Shown here: piece after piece, positions 7,561 to 14,027 of the stretch | How positions within the stretch are numbered: the first letter of the stretch is position 1 | How the letters are laid out: each line of letters opens with the position of its first letter | Assembly (NCBI GenBank): GCA_021162125.1 | Contig: JAGGZG010000015.1 | Location: 1-21,583 of the forward strand | Length of the DNA stretch: 21,583 nucleotides | DNA from: Anaerolineae bacterium | GTDB taxonomy: Bacteria; Chloroflexota; Anaerolineae; JACIWR01 | Direction of reading: 5' to 3' | Notes under the pieces: generated by a model | The model's input: the letters and a program-made list of their open reading frames with translations, nothing else | The model's database searches: none | Told to the model about the DNA's origin: nothing | Translations under genes and position numbers: made by a program

Positions 7561-8532
7561 ATGCCCTATCCCCTCTTCGACCGGAGCAAGCTCAAGCTCA
7601 AACCCCTCTCAGAGCGCGAGCACGACATGGCACTGGCTGAGGTCCTGAACCTGGACGACGACATTCCACCTTTTGATGATCCCGGCCTGGAACAGGTGGC
7701 CGAACGTGTTGCGCGGGCGCACCAGGCCGGGGGGCAGGTGATCCTGATGATGGGCGCGCACGTCATCAAGCGCGGCCTGTCGCGTTTCGTCATTGACCTG
7801 ATGGAGCGAGGGATCATCACCCACGTCGGTATGAACGGCGCTGGCCCCATCCACGACTTCGAGCTGGCCCTCATCGGGGCGACCACCGAGAGCGTGGCCC
7901 GCTACATCCGGGAAGGCCAGTTTGGGTTGTGGAAAGAGACCGGTCGCATCAACGAGGCCATTCGGCAGGGCGCACGCGACGGCCTCGGCCTGGGCGAAGC
8001 GGTCGGGCGGATGATTGAAGAGGAGCAGTTTCCGCACCGCCAGGTCAGCATATTGGCCGCTGGCTACCGGCTGCGGGTGCCGGTGACGGTCCACGTGGGC
8101 ATCGGCTACGACATCATCCACGAGCACCCCTCTTGCGACGGGGCCGCGCTGGGTGCCACCTCGTACCGGGACTTTTTGACCCTGGCCCACAGCGTGTCCC
8201 AACTGCAAGGCGGTGTGCTATTGAACGTGGGCACGGCGGTCATGGGCCCCGAGGTCTATCTGAAAGCCCTCTCGATGGCCCGCAACGTGGCCCACCAGGA
8301 AGGACGACGCATCAACGAATTCACCACCGCCGTCTTCGACCTGTTGCACCTCGGACCAGACTATCATCACGAGGCACCCCGCTCTGATCCGCACTACTAT
8401 TTCCGGCCATACAAGACCGTCCTGGTGCGCACGGTGCAGGACGGCGGCGAGAGCTTTTACATTCGCGGTGACCATCGCGCCACACTGCCGAACCTGTATC
8501 GCCGGGTGCTTGCATTGTTGAGGAACGGGTAA
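7561..8532 (+). CDS. Uncharacterised conserved protein, possibly deoxyhypusine-synthase-like
   Basis: This is a 323-aa soluble protein that I cannot assign with certainty. Glycine-rich segments suggest a nucleotide-binding alpha/beta fold: GGQVILMMGAHVIKRGLS (57-74), ITHVGMNGAGPIHDFE (86-101) and GGVLLNVGTAVMGPEVYLKA, plus a histidine-bearing stretch VTVHVGIGYDIIHEHP. The arrangement recalls the NAD-binding deoxyhypusine synthase fold, but this is an impression from reading and not a motif match. Bacteria lack hypusine, so another NAD-linked reaction would be expected. It is wedged between the HAD phosphatase (3-nt gap, GAGG upstream of the ATG) and the PfkB kinase (8-nt gap), so it almost certainly acts in the same pathway. 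Confidence 0.85.
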   Translation: MPYPLFDRSKLKLKPLSEREHDMALAEVLNLDDDIPPFDDPGLEQVAERVARAHQAGGQVILMMGAHVIKRGLSRFVIDLMERGIITHVGMNGAGPIHDFELALIGATTESVARYIREGQFGLWKETGRINEAIRQGARDGLGLGEAVGRMIEEEQFPHRQVSILAAGYRLRVPVTVHVGIGYDIIHEHPSCDGAALGATSYRDFLTLAHSVSQLQGGVLLNVGTAVMGPEVYLKALSMARNVAHQEGRRINEFTTAVFDLLHLGPDYHHEAPRSDPHYYFRPYKTVLVRTVQDGGESFYIRGDHRATLPNLYRRVLALLRNG

Positions 8533-8540
8533 CAAGTAGT

Positions 8541-9572
8541 ATGAACCAGGCACGGCTGGACGAACTGCTGGACCGATTCTCTCACATCCACGTGCTGGTG
8601 GTGGGCGACTTTTTCCTGGACAAGTACCTGATCATTGACCGGCGGCTCAGCGAGGTCTCGCTGGAGACCGGCCTGGAGGCCTACCAGGTGGTTGACGTCC
8701 GCTGCAGTCCGGGCGCGGCCGGGACGGTCACGTCCAATCTGCGAGCCCTGGGCGTCAATGTCACCGCGCTGGGGGTCATCGGCGACGACGGGCAGGGCTA
8801 TGAGCTGAAGCGGGGCCTGACGGAGAGAGGCGTGGACATCGCACCGCTGATCGAGCGGGCCGACCGTTTCACGCTGACCTACACCAAGCCCATAGTGCGG
8901 GAAAGCGATGGCCGCGAGCACGAGATCCAGCGGCTGGACATCAAGAACCGGTCTCCGCTGCCGGCGGACGTGGAGGACGTGATCATCGGCCACCTACGGA
9001 CGTTGGTGCCGCAGGTGGACGGGGTGATCGTAGCCGATCAGGTGCCGGAGGTCAATTGCGGGGTGATCACCGACCGGGTGCGTGCGGAGATCGGGGAATT
9101 GGCCCTGCGCCACCCCGGAGTGGTCTTCGCTGCCGACTCGCGGGCCCGGATCGGGCTGTTCCAGCGCGTCATCATCAAGCCCAACGCACGGGAAGCGATC
9201 CTGGCCGTGCGGCCAGACTGGTCAGGGGAGGCCAACCCGGAGTTGGCCAGAGAGTGTGGAGCCGAGCTCTTCCGCCGGAACCGCAAGCCGGTGTTTCTGA
9301 CCATCGGGGACCAGGGTATCCTGCTGTTTACGGAGGCGGGCTGCGAGCACGTCCCGGCCGTGCCCGTCAGCGGGGAGATAGACATCGTCGGCGCCGGCGA
9401 CAGCGTCATGGCCGGGATCGTGTCGGCCCTGTGCAGTGGAGCGGAACCCGGCGAGGCGGCCCTGCTGGGGAATCTGGTGGCCTCTATCACCATCCAGCAG
9501 ATAGGTACCACCGGCACAGCGACTCCAGCCCAGGTGCGAGACCGATTCCGATGCCTGGAAGATGGGCAGTGA
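8541..9572 (+). CDS. PfkB/ribokinase-family sugar kinase, HldE kinase-domain-like
   Basis: This is a 343-aa cytoplasmic carbohydrate kinase. The N-terminus VLVVGDFFLDKY (18-29) and the substrate-side glycine motif SPGAAGTVTSNLRALG (56-71) match the RfaE/HldE kinase domain. The C-terminal PfkB signature DIVGAGDSVMAG (281-292) supplies the catalytic base Asp287, and IIKPNAREA (211-219) is another family landmark. It has no C-terminal cytidylyltransferase-like domain, so it is kinase-only (HldA/RfaE1 type). With the GmhA-like isomerase and HAD phosphatase, it suggests phosphorylation of a heptose-like or related sugar phosphate. The start codon lies 8 nt after the previous gene, with only a weak Shine-Dalgarno sequence. 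Confidence 0.88.
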   Translation: MNQARLDELLDRFSHIHVLVVGDFFLDKYLIIDRRLSEVSLETGLEAYQVVDVRCSPGAAGTVTSNLRALGVNVTALGVIGDDGQGYELKRGLTERGVDIAPLIERADRFTLTYTKPIVRESDGREHEIQRLDIKNRSPLPADVEDVIIGHLRTLVPQVDGVIVADQVPEVNCGVITDRVRAEIGELALRHPGVVFAADSRARIGLFQRVIIKPNAREAILAVRPDWSGEANPELARECGAELFRRNRKPVFLTIGDQGILLFTEAGCEHVPAVPVSGEIDIVGAGDSVMAGIVSALCSGAEPGEAALLGNLVASITIQQIGTTGTATPAQVRDRFRCLEDGQ

Positions 9573-9616
9573 GCAGCACCACACGCCGCTTTTGTGGCTC
9601 TGTGACGGGGGATGGA

Positions 9617-10588
9617 ATGGCGATGGAAAGAGCATCGCTTCTGCTGGCGCTGGACTTCGGTGGCACCAAGCTGACGGCTGGCCTGACCGCACTTGGCGAA
9701 CGCCGCTGGCGAGCTCACCGACGGGTCCCCGCACCGCCCGGCAGCAACGCCCAAAGCGACCGGGAAATCATGATGGCCCTGGTGCAAGACATGCTGGCGA
9801 CCGCCGAGCTACCCCTGGCTGCCGTGGGCGTGAGTTTTGGCGGGCCGGTGGACGCAGCGCGGGGCGTAGTGCTCCTCTCGCACCACGTGCCGGGTTGGGA
9901 GAACACCCCCTTGCGCCAATGGCTGGAGGCGAGGCTCGGCGTGCCCGTCGCCGTGGATAACGACGCCAATGCTGGCGCGTTGGGAGAGTGGCGCTTTGGG
10001 GCCGGGCAGGGCTGCGACAGCATATTGTACGTCACGGTGAGCACCGGCATCGGCGGGGGGTGGGTCGTGAACGGACAACCGTATCGCGGCGCGGACGGGA
10101 TGGCCGGCGAGATCGGCCATATTGTCATTCAACCCGGAGGGCCAGAGTGCATCTGCGGGCGGCGTGGCTGCCTGGAGGCGTTAGCTGCCGGGCCGGCCAT
10201 CGCCCGCCGTGCGCGGGAGTGCCTGGCGGAAAATCCCACTGCGGGCAAAGCATTGCGGGCGCTGGTTAGCGGTGACGTGGAGACCATTACCGCCCGGCAC
10301 GTGAGTCAAGCCGCAGCGACCGGCGACGATCTGGCGCAGCAGGTGTTGGACGAAGCGGCTTACTTCCTGGGACAGGGCATCGGCAGCGCTATCACCCTGA
10401 TGAACCCACAGCGCGTCGTGGTGGGTGGCGGCGTGGCCAAGTCGGGCCCGCGCTACTTCGAGATGGTGCGCGCAGCAGCGCGGGCCAACGTCCTGCCGGG
10501 TATGACGGTGGACATCGTGCCGGCAGCGTTGGGCGACGACGCGCCATTGTGGGGGGCCGTTGTCCTGGCTGGCGACCTGCTCAATTGA
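9617..10588 (+). CDS. ROK-family sugar kinase (glucokinase-like)
   Basis: This is a 323-aa kinase with no DNA-binding domain, unlike the ROK protein at 207-1433. It has an N-terminal ATP-binding LDFGGTKLTAGL, a VDNDAN catalytic segment, GEIGH, the zinc-site motif CICGRRGCLEA, and a late glycine-rich VVVGGGVAKSG. It should phosphorylate a hexose or N-acyl hexosamine in the cytoplasm, probably the sugar imported by the transporter encoded upstream. ATG 9617 or ATG 9623 is the likely start; GGGGGA lies at 9607-9612. A longer in-frame ATG at 9551 would overlap the kinase gene before it. It is the last gene of the sugar cluster. No terminator is visible directly after it. Confidence 0.9.
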   Translation: MAMERASLLLALDFGGTKLTAGLTALGERRWRAHRRVPAPPGSNAQSDREIMMALVQDMLATAELPLAAVGVSFGGPVDAARGVVLLSHHVPGWENTPLRQWLEARLGVPVAVDNDANAGALGEWRFGAGQGCDSILYVTVSTGIGGGWVVNGQPYRGADGMAGEIGHIVIQPGGPECICGRRGCLEALAAGPAIARRARECLAENPTAGKALRALVSGDVETITARHVSQAAATGDDLAQQVLDEAAYFLGQGIGSAITLMNPQRVVVGGGVAKSGPRYFEMVRAAARANVLPGMTVDIVPAALGDDAPLWGAVVLAGDLLN

Positions 10589-10625
10589 TCCAGGGACGAA
10601 TCTGTGTGAGGACCAGGTCGCAACT

Positions 10626-10655
10626 TTGTACAATTCGCCAGATTTGGGGTATACT
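10626..10655 (+). promoter_or_regulatory. Sigma-70-type promoter for the nucleotide-sugar dehydrogenase
   Basis: TTGTAC (10626-10631) and TATACT (10650-10655) are separated by 18 nt. They lie about 110 nt upstream of the 10765 start and downstream of the last sugar-cluster gene, so they mark a new transcription unit. Confidence 0.6.
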
Positions 10656-10764
10656 ATCGCTGGTCTGCGTGAACTGATTTCGGCGACCAAGAACGGCCGC
10701 TGTTAAGGAACCCATGACACACTCGCCAACATTACACCATCTCATCATCAAGGAGGACACACTC

Positions 10765-12087
10765 ATGAAAAAGACCATCTGCGTGATCGGCGTGGGCTAC
10801 GTGGGCCTGGTGACCGGTGCGTGTCTGGCCGACCTGGGCAATGGAGTTATCTGCCTCAACCGCGACCAGGAGAAGTGCGATAATCTCAAAAAAGGCATCC
10901 TGCCCATCTACGAGCCGGGCTTGGAGGAGCTCGTACACCGCAATCAGGCGGCGGGTCGCCTGGCGTTCACCACTTCATACGATGAAGCGATGCAAGACGC
11001 GGAGTTCGTGTTCATCGCCGTGGGCACACCCTCCGGCACCGAGGGCGAGGCGGACCTGGCACACGTCAATGCCGCTGCCACCGACGTCGCCCGGCGCATC
11101 CACAAGCCCATCATCATCATCAACAAGAGCACGGTGCCGATTGGCACCGGCGACTGGGTGGCCGACATCGTGCGCGAGCACATGCCCGATCCGAGTATTC
11201 CCTTTTGGGTGGTATCCAATCCCGAATTTCTGCGCGAGGGCTCCGGTGTTTACGATAGCATGAACCCCGACCGCATCGTGTTGGGCAGCACCAATCGTGA
11301 GGCGGCGGAGCGCGTAGCCGAGCTGTACTATCCGCTCCAGGCGGAGACCATTATCACCGACTTACGCACCGCCGAGATGATCAAATACGCCTCCAACGCT
11401 TTCCTGGCCACGAAAATCTCTTTCATCAACGAGATGGCCAACATTTGCGAAGCACTGGGTGCGGATGTGAAGACCGTTGCCTATGGCATGGGCACCGATA
11501 AGCGCATCGCTCCCTCGTTCCTGGGGGCGGGTATCGGCTGGGGCGGTTCGTGTTTCCCGAAAGACGTCAAAGCTCTGGCGTTTATGGCCGCCACCCACGG
11601 GCAACATCCGCAGTTGCTGCGTGCCGTGCTGGAGATCAACTACGACCAGCGAAAGCGGGTGGTGACCAAGCTGCGCGACATCCTGGGTGGCTTTCGGGGT
11701 AAGACTATCGGCATATTGGGTCTGGCCTTCAAACCCAATACCGATGACATGCGCGATGCTCCTTCCATCAGCATCATCCGCCTGCTACGAAATGAGGGGG
11801 CGATGATTAAAACTTACGACCCCGTGGCAGTGGAGACGGCACAGCGGATTTTGAACGACGTGGAGTACTGCTCAGACCCCTACGCTGTGGCCCAGGATGC
11901 GGACGCGCTCATCCTGGTGACAGAGTGGAACGAGTTTAAGCAGCTTGATATGGAGCGCGTGAGATCGCTGATGCGCCAGCCGGTGCTGATTGATGGGCGC
12001 AACATCTACGACCCGGCCCGTATGCGTGCGTTGGGATTCATCTACCGGGGGATGGGACGAGGATACAACGGGGAAGGTACACTCTAG
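10765..12087 (+). CDS. UDP-glucose/GDP-mannose dehydrogenase family protein (UDP-glucose 6-dehydrogenase-like)
   Basis: This 440-aa cytoplasmic enzyme probably makes UDP-glucuronate from UDP-glucose by two NAD-dependent oxidations, for polysaccharide or glycan synthesis. The Rossmann motif is VIGVGYVG (7-14). Other landmarks are EMIKYASNAFLATKISFINE (204-223) and the catalytic-cysteine motif GGSCFPKD (260-267, Cys263). The acidic residue expected at the end of the second beta strand is Asn32 followed by Arg33 (CLNRD), a change that could affect NAD versus NADP choice. The start at 10765 has AAGGAGG 8 nt upstream. It has its own promoter and is followed by a weak terminator-like hairpin before acpS. 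Closely related dehydrogenases (UDP-ManNAc, GDP-mannose) are not excluded. Confidence 0.93.
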   Translation: MKKTICVIGVGYVGLVTGACLADLGNGVICLNRDQEKCDNLKKGILPIYEPGLEELVHRNQAAGRLAFTTSYDEAMQDAEFVFIAVGTPSGTEGEADLAHVNAAATDVARRIHKPIIIINKSTVPIGTGDWVADIVREHMPDPSIPFWVVSNPEFLREGSGVYDSMNPDRIVLGSTNREAAERVAELYYPLQAETIITDLRTAEMIKYASNAFLATKISFINEMANICEALGADVKTVAYGMGTDKRIAPSFLGAGIGWGGSCFPKDVKALAFMAATHGQHPQLLRAVLEINYDQRKRVVTKLRDILGGFRGKTIGILGLAFKPNTDDMRDAPSISIIRLLRNEGAMIKTYDPVAVETAQRILNDVEYCSDPYAVAQDADALILVTEWNEFKQLDMERVRSLMRQPVLIDGRNIYDPARMRALGFIYRGMGRGYNGEGTL

Positions 12088-12091
12088 TGAA

Positions 12092-12118
12092 GCTTAAACC
12101 CTCGCGGGTTTTTGAAGC
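12092..12118 (+). terminator. Small terminator-like hairpin between the dehydrogenase gene and acpS
   Basis: AAACCC (12096-12101) pairs with GGGTTT (12106-12111) around TCGC, followed by TT. The flanking GCTT (12092-12095) and AAGC (12115-12118) can extend the stem. The short T-run makes it a weak or partial terminator, so acpS may still be read through. Confidence 0.5.
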
Positions 12119-12142
12119 CTGCGGGAGAGGCAGGAGCTCATC

Positions 12143-12511
12143 ATGTTAAGCGTGGGTGTGGACATCATTGAGATTGCGCGGGTGAAAGCGGCCATCGCCC
12201 GTTGGGGAGACCGTTTCCTCCAGCGCGTGTACACTCCTCAGGAGCTCGCACACGCGCGGGGGCGGGTGCCTGAGTTGGCTGCCCGTTTCGCGGCCAAAGA
12301 AGCTATCTCCAAAGCACTGGGATTGGGCATCTGGTGGCGTGGCGGCATCTCCTGGCAAGAGGCCGAGGTCCTCCCCGATCTCTACGGCAAACCGGAGGTG
12401 TATCTGCACGGACGGGCCGCTGCCCGCGCCAGGGAACTGGACCTGCTGGAATGGGCCGTTAGCCTGTCGCACGCCGACGAATTTGCGGTGGCCTTCGTAG
12501 TGGCCATGTAG
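12143..12511 (+). CDS. acpS: Holo-[acyl-carrier-protein] synthase
   Basis: This 122-aa enzyme transfers 4'-phosphopantetheine from CoA to acyl carrier protein for fatty acid synthesis. The family signatures are complete: SVGVDIIEIARV (3-14) with magnesium ligand Asp7, and FAAKEAISKALG (49-60) with Glu53. The later SLSH segment is also typical. The length is normal for AcpS. AGGAG at 12132-12136 lies 6 nt before the ATG. It sits alone behind the dehydrogenase gene, with no fatty-acid synthesis neighbours, and is followed by a REPIN-like repeat and a strong terminator. Confidence 0.96.
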   Translation: MLSVGVDIIEIARVKAAIARWGDRFLQRVYTPQELAHARGRVPELAARFAAKEAISKALGLGIWWRGGISWQEAEVLPDLYGKPEVYLHGRAAARARELDLLEWAVSLSHADEFAVAFVVAM

Positions 12512-12521
12512 GGTCCAAAAA

Positions 12522-12617
12522 GGTGACCGGCACTTGCCAAACTGACCCGACATTAGCTGTTGCAAGAACATCACGGTCGCCGATGTCACCGGAATTCGGG
12601 TAAAAGTGCCGGGCACC
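12522..12617. repeat. REPIN-like inverted pair of small palindromes
   Basis: GGTGACCGGCACTT (12522-12535) is inverted relative to AAGTGCCGGGCACC (12604-12617) with a single mismatch. The right unit contains the perfect odd palindrome GTGCC-G-GGCAC. Two inverted REP units about 70 nt apart is the layout of a REPIN, a non-autonomous element mobilised by RAYT transposases. No transposase is present in the window. The sequence between them (12536-12603) has no gene. Confidence 0.5.
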
Positions 12618-12628
12618 TGCTTGGTAGC

Positions 12629-12666
12629 AAAAAAGGGAGTGATCCGCCGGAGTCACTCCCTTTTTT
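12629..12666. terminator. Strong bidirectional intrinsic terminator
   Basis: AAAAAAGGGAGTGA (12629-12642) and TCACTCCCTTTTTT (12653-12666) form a perfect 14-bp inverted repeat with A/T tails on both sides. It ends the acpS transcript on the plus strand and would equally end the minus-strand small ORF pair (12757-12986). Confidence 0.92.
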
Positions 12667-12756
12667 GTCGAGATTAATGCCACGCCCTGGAAGGCTACCG
12701 AAGCCCGTGGAGACCCCGAAAATCTAGTTTGCGGTACATCCTCGCCGAAGCGCTGT

Positions 12757-12906
12757 TCACCTGTTTTTGTGAACCCTGACCTCGGCGTAGAGTTCGTCGC
12801 TCTCGCGAGCAACCTGCATCAGGGACATCTGAACTATCATGATCAGACTGCCCAGGACAGCGCCAGCGCTAAAGGCAATTACCAAATAAGCCAGATGAAC
12901 GGACAT
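12757..12906 (-). CDS. Small single-helix membrane protein (49 aa), second of a coupled pair
   Basis: This minus-strand ORF starts at 12906 and codes for 49 aa. It begins MSVHLAYLVIAFSAGAVLG, continues with a long hydrophobic stretch (about residues 5-30), and ends in a charged tail (ARESDELYAEVRVHKNR). It is predicted to have one transmembrane helix with a polar C-terminus. A strong GGAGGTG lies 4 nt before the ATG. The ATG overlaps the TGA of the preceding 26-aa ORF by one base, a classic coupling arrangement. A GTTCAC/GTGAAC hairpin (12755-12774) overlaps its end, and the bidirectional terminator lies downstream. I recognise no family. A ribosome-binding site, coupling, hydrophobicity and a terminator together favour a real gene. 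Confidence 0.62.
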   Translation of the reverse strand: MSVHLAYLVIAFSAGAVLGSLIMIVQMSLMQVARESDELYAEVRVHKNR

Positions 12907-12986
12907 CACGCACCTCCCCAGCCTTCTAGTAAGAAGTATAGAATTCCCAGGACAACTATCAACGCCAGATTAACGTTAACGGACAT
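12906..12986 (-). CDS. Tiny membrane peptide (26 aa), first of a coupled pair
   Basis: This minus-strand ORF of 26 aa starts MSVNVNLALIVVLG and is almost entirely one hydrophobic helix (about residues 5-20), ending EGWGGA. AGGAAG lies 5 nt upstream of the ATG. It shares its first three residues (MSV) with the following 49-aa ORF, whose start codon overlaps its stop (TGATG). Such peptides can be small subunits of membrane complexes, toxins of type I systems, or leader peptides. Nothing here decides among these. A possible -10 (TATACT on the minus strand, 13027-13032) lies about 40 nt upstream, without a clear -35. Confidence 0.5.
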   Translation of the reverse strand: MSVNVNLALIVVLGILYFLLEGWGGA

Positions 12987-13032
12987 CGTCGCTTCCTAAC
13001 CACCTTCTTGAGCCCCTCGTTGCCTAAGTATA

Positions 13033-13299
13033 ACATATCCCGGGTGAAAATAGAGTAAAAGAGAAGTCAAGAAAAGGTAAACGATGCGCAAAGATGGAAA
13101 GGGCATACACGGCTTACATTGCGTATGACGGCCCCGATGGCCGATTCTCCAAAGCTCCAAGCGGGTGTAGTGACCCGCGTCAAAGTGCCGCTGGGGTAGC
13201 GTAACAAGTCGGCGCTACCCACAAGGTGTTGGGGGAGTACGAGGGGATACCCCTCGTACTCCCCAGGGATTTGCTGCGCTATCCCCCGCCTGGTCGTAA
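13033..13299. other. Gene-free stretch with three successive hairpins
   Basis: No convincing gene was found on either strand between the small minus-strand ORFs and the HNH promoter. Three hairpins lie in a row: GCGGGT/ACCCGC (13171-13176 with 13183-13188), GGGTAGCG/CGCTACCC (13194-13201 with 13213-13220), and a perfect 15-bp stem GGGGAGTACGAGGGG (13232-13246) with its complement (13250-13264) around a 3-nt loop. No T-run follows. This may be a structured RNA or a repeat element. Confidence 0.55.
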
Positions 13300-13328
13300 T
13301 TGACGCTGAGGGACAATTGTGTTATACT
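13300..13328 (+). promoter_or_regulatory. Sigma-70-type promoter for the HNH gene
   Basis: TTGACG (13300-13305) and TATACT (13323-13328) are separated by the ideal 17 nt. Transcription would start near 13335, which supports translation of the HNH gene from the ATG at 13370 and not from the upstream in-frame codons. Confidence 0.8.
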
Positions 13329-13369
13329 TGATGCTAATGGGGGAGAACACTGTTGACGGAGATGATCGT

Positions 13370-13873
13370 ATGGAAGAGCCTGTGTTAGTCCTCAACCGAA
13401 ACTTCGAGCCTCTCAACGTATGCAGGATGAGGCGCGCAATCGGCCTTATTGTCGTGGGCAAGGCGGAGGTGCTGGAAAACGGTCGGGGGGTCATCCGCAC
13501 GCCGACGACGGTCTTTCCCCGCCCGTCAGTTATCCGCCTGGCGTACATGATCAAGCGGCCACGCCCACGGGTGAAACTGACCAAGAGGGAGATATTCCGC
13601 CGCGACGGGTACCGCTGTCAGTATTGCGGTCAGCCGTCCACCCATCTGACGGTGGACCACGTCATCCCCCGCCATCGGGGCGGGACGTATAGCTGGGAGA
13701 ATCTGGTCAGCGCCTGTCCGGCATGCAACCGGCGAAAAGGGGGCAAGACGTTGCAGGAAGCGCACATGCGCCTGCTGCGGCAGCCGTTCGAGCCATCGGC
13801 GAGTGCGGCTTATCTGTTTGGCCATCACCTGAAGCACAACGCCGAGTGGAAAAAGTTCATTGAGGGATGGTGA
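13370..13873 (+). CDS. HNH endonuclease family protein
   Basis: This is a 167-aa protein. The N-terminal part (about 1-65, beginning EEPVLVLNRNFEPLNV) is the conserved extension of a bacterial HNH family seen in Chloroflexota, cyanobacteria and Deinococcus relatives. The HNH nuclease core is about 72-125. Zinc pairs are CQYC (83-86) and CPAC (116-119); the catalytic region is DHVIPRHRGG (96-105) with Asn111. The start at 13370 has GGAG 8 nt upstream and lies about 35 nt after the predicted transcription start. In-frame upstream ATGs at 13331 and 13337 are less likely because they sit at or before that point. Its cellular role is not established. A strong terminator follows, making it a single-gene unit. 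Confidence 0.9.
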   Translation: MEEPVLVLNRNFEPLNVCRMRRAIGLIVVGKAEVLENGRGVIRTPTTVFPRPSVIRLAYMIKRPRPRVKLTKREIFRRDGYRCQYCGQPSTHLTVDHVIPRHRGGTYSWENLVSACPACNRRKGGKTLQEAHMRLLRQPFEPSASAAYLFGHHLKHNAEWKKFIEGW

Positions 13874-13892
13874 GCGGAAGGTAGAAGAAGAG

Positions 13893-13921
13893 AGCGGGAG
13901 GGATATCCCTCCCGCTTTTTC
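13893..13921 (+). terminator. Intrinsic terminator after the HNH gene
   Basis: AGCGGGAGGG (13893-13902) pairs with CCCTCCCGCT (13907-13916) around ATAT and is followed by a T-run (13916-13921). It lies 20 nt after the HNH stop codon. Confidence 0.9.
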
Positions 13922-13935
13922 GTATGTAAGTATTC

Positions 13936-13967
13936 GACCTCCGAGGTTTCAACGTGCCCCGGAGGTC
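13936..13967. terminator. Hairpin downstream of carbamate kinase
   Basis: GACCTCCG (13936-13943) pairs with CGGAGGTC (13960-13967) across a 16-nt loop, 60 nt beyond the stop codon of the minus-strand carbamate kinase gene. It lacks a strong T-run on the minus strand, so its role as that gene's terminator is tentative. Confidence 0.4.
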
Positions 13968-14027
13968 TGAGGGTACGGAATTTTCGAGCAGGCTCTCGGA
14001 AAACGAGGCCCTCTTCGTCCGGGTCCC

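Noticed and set aside
9056..9616. Long N-terminal extension of the ROK kinase frame
   Set aside because: It overlaps the well-supported PfkB kinase gene in another frame; the kinase domain begins just after 9617.
13093..13203. Short plus-strand ORF of about 36 codons starting ATGGAAAGGGCA
   Set aside because: It has no ribosome-binding site, its composition is unremarkable, and it runs through hairpin sequences.
12512..13299. Prophage or integrated mobile element in the gene-poor stretch
   Set aside because: No integrase, transposase, phage structural gene or attachment repeats are visible; only small repeats and tiny ORFs are present.
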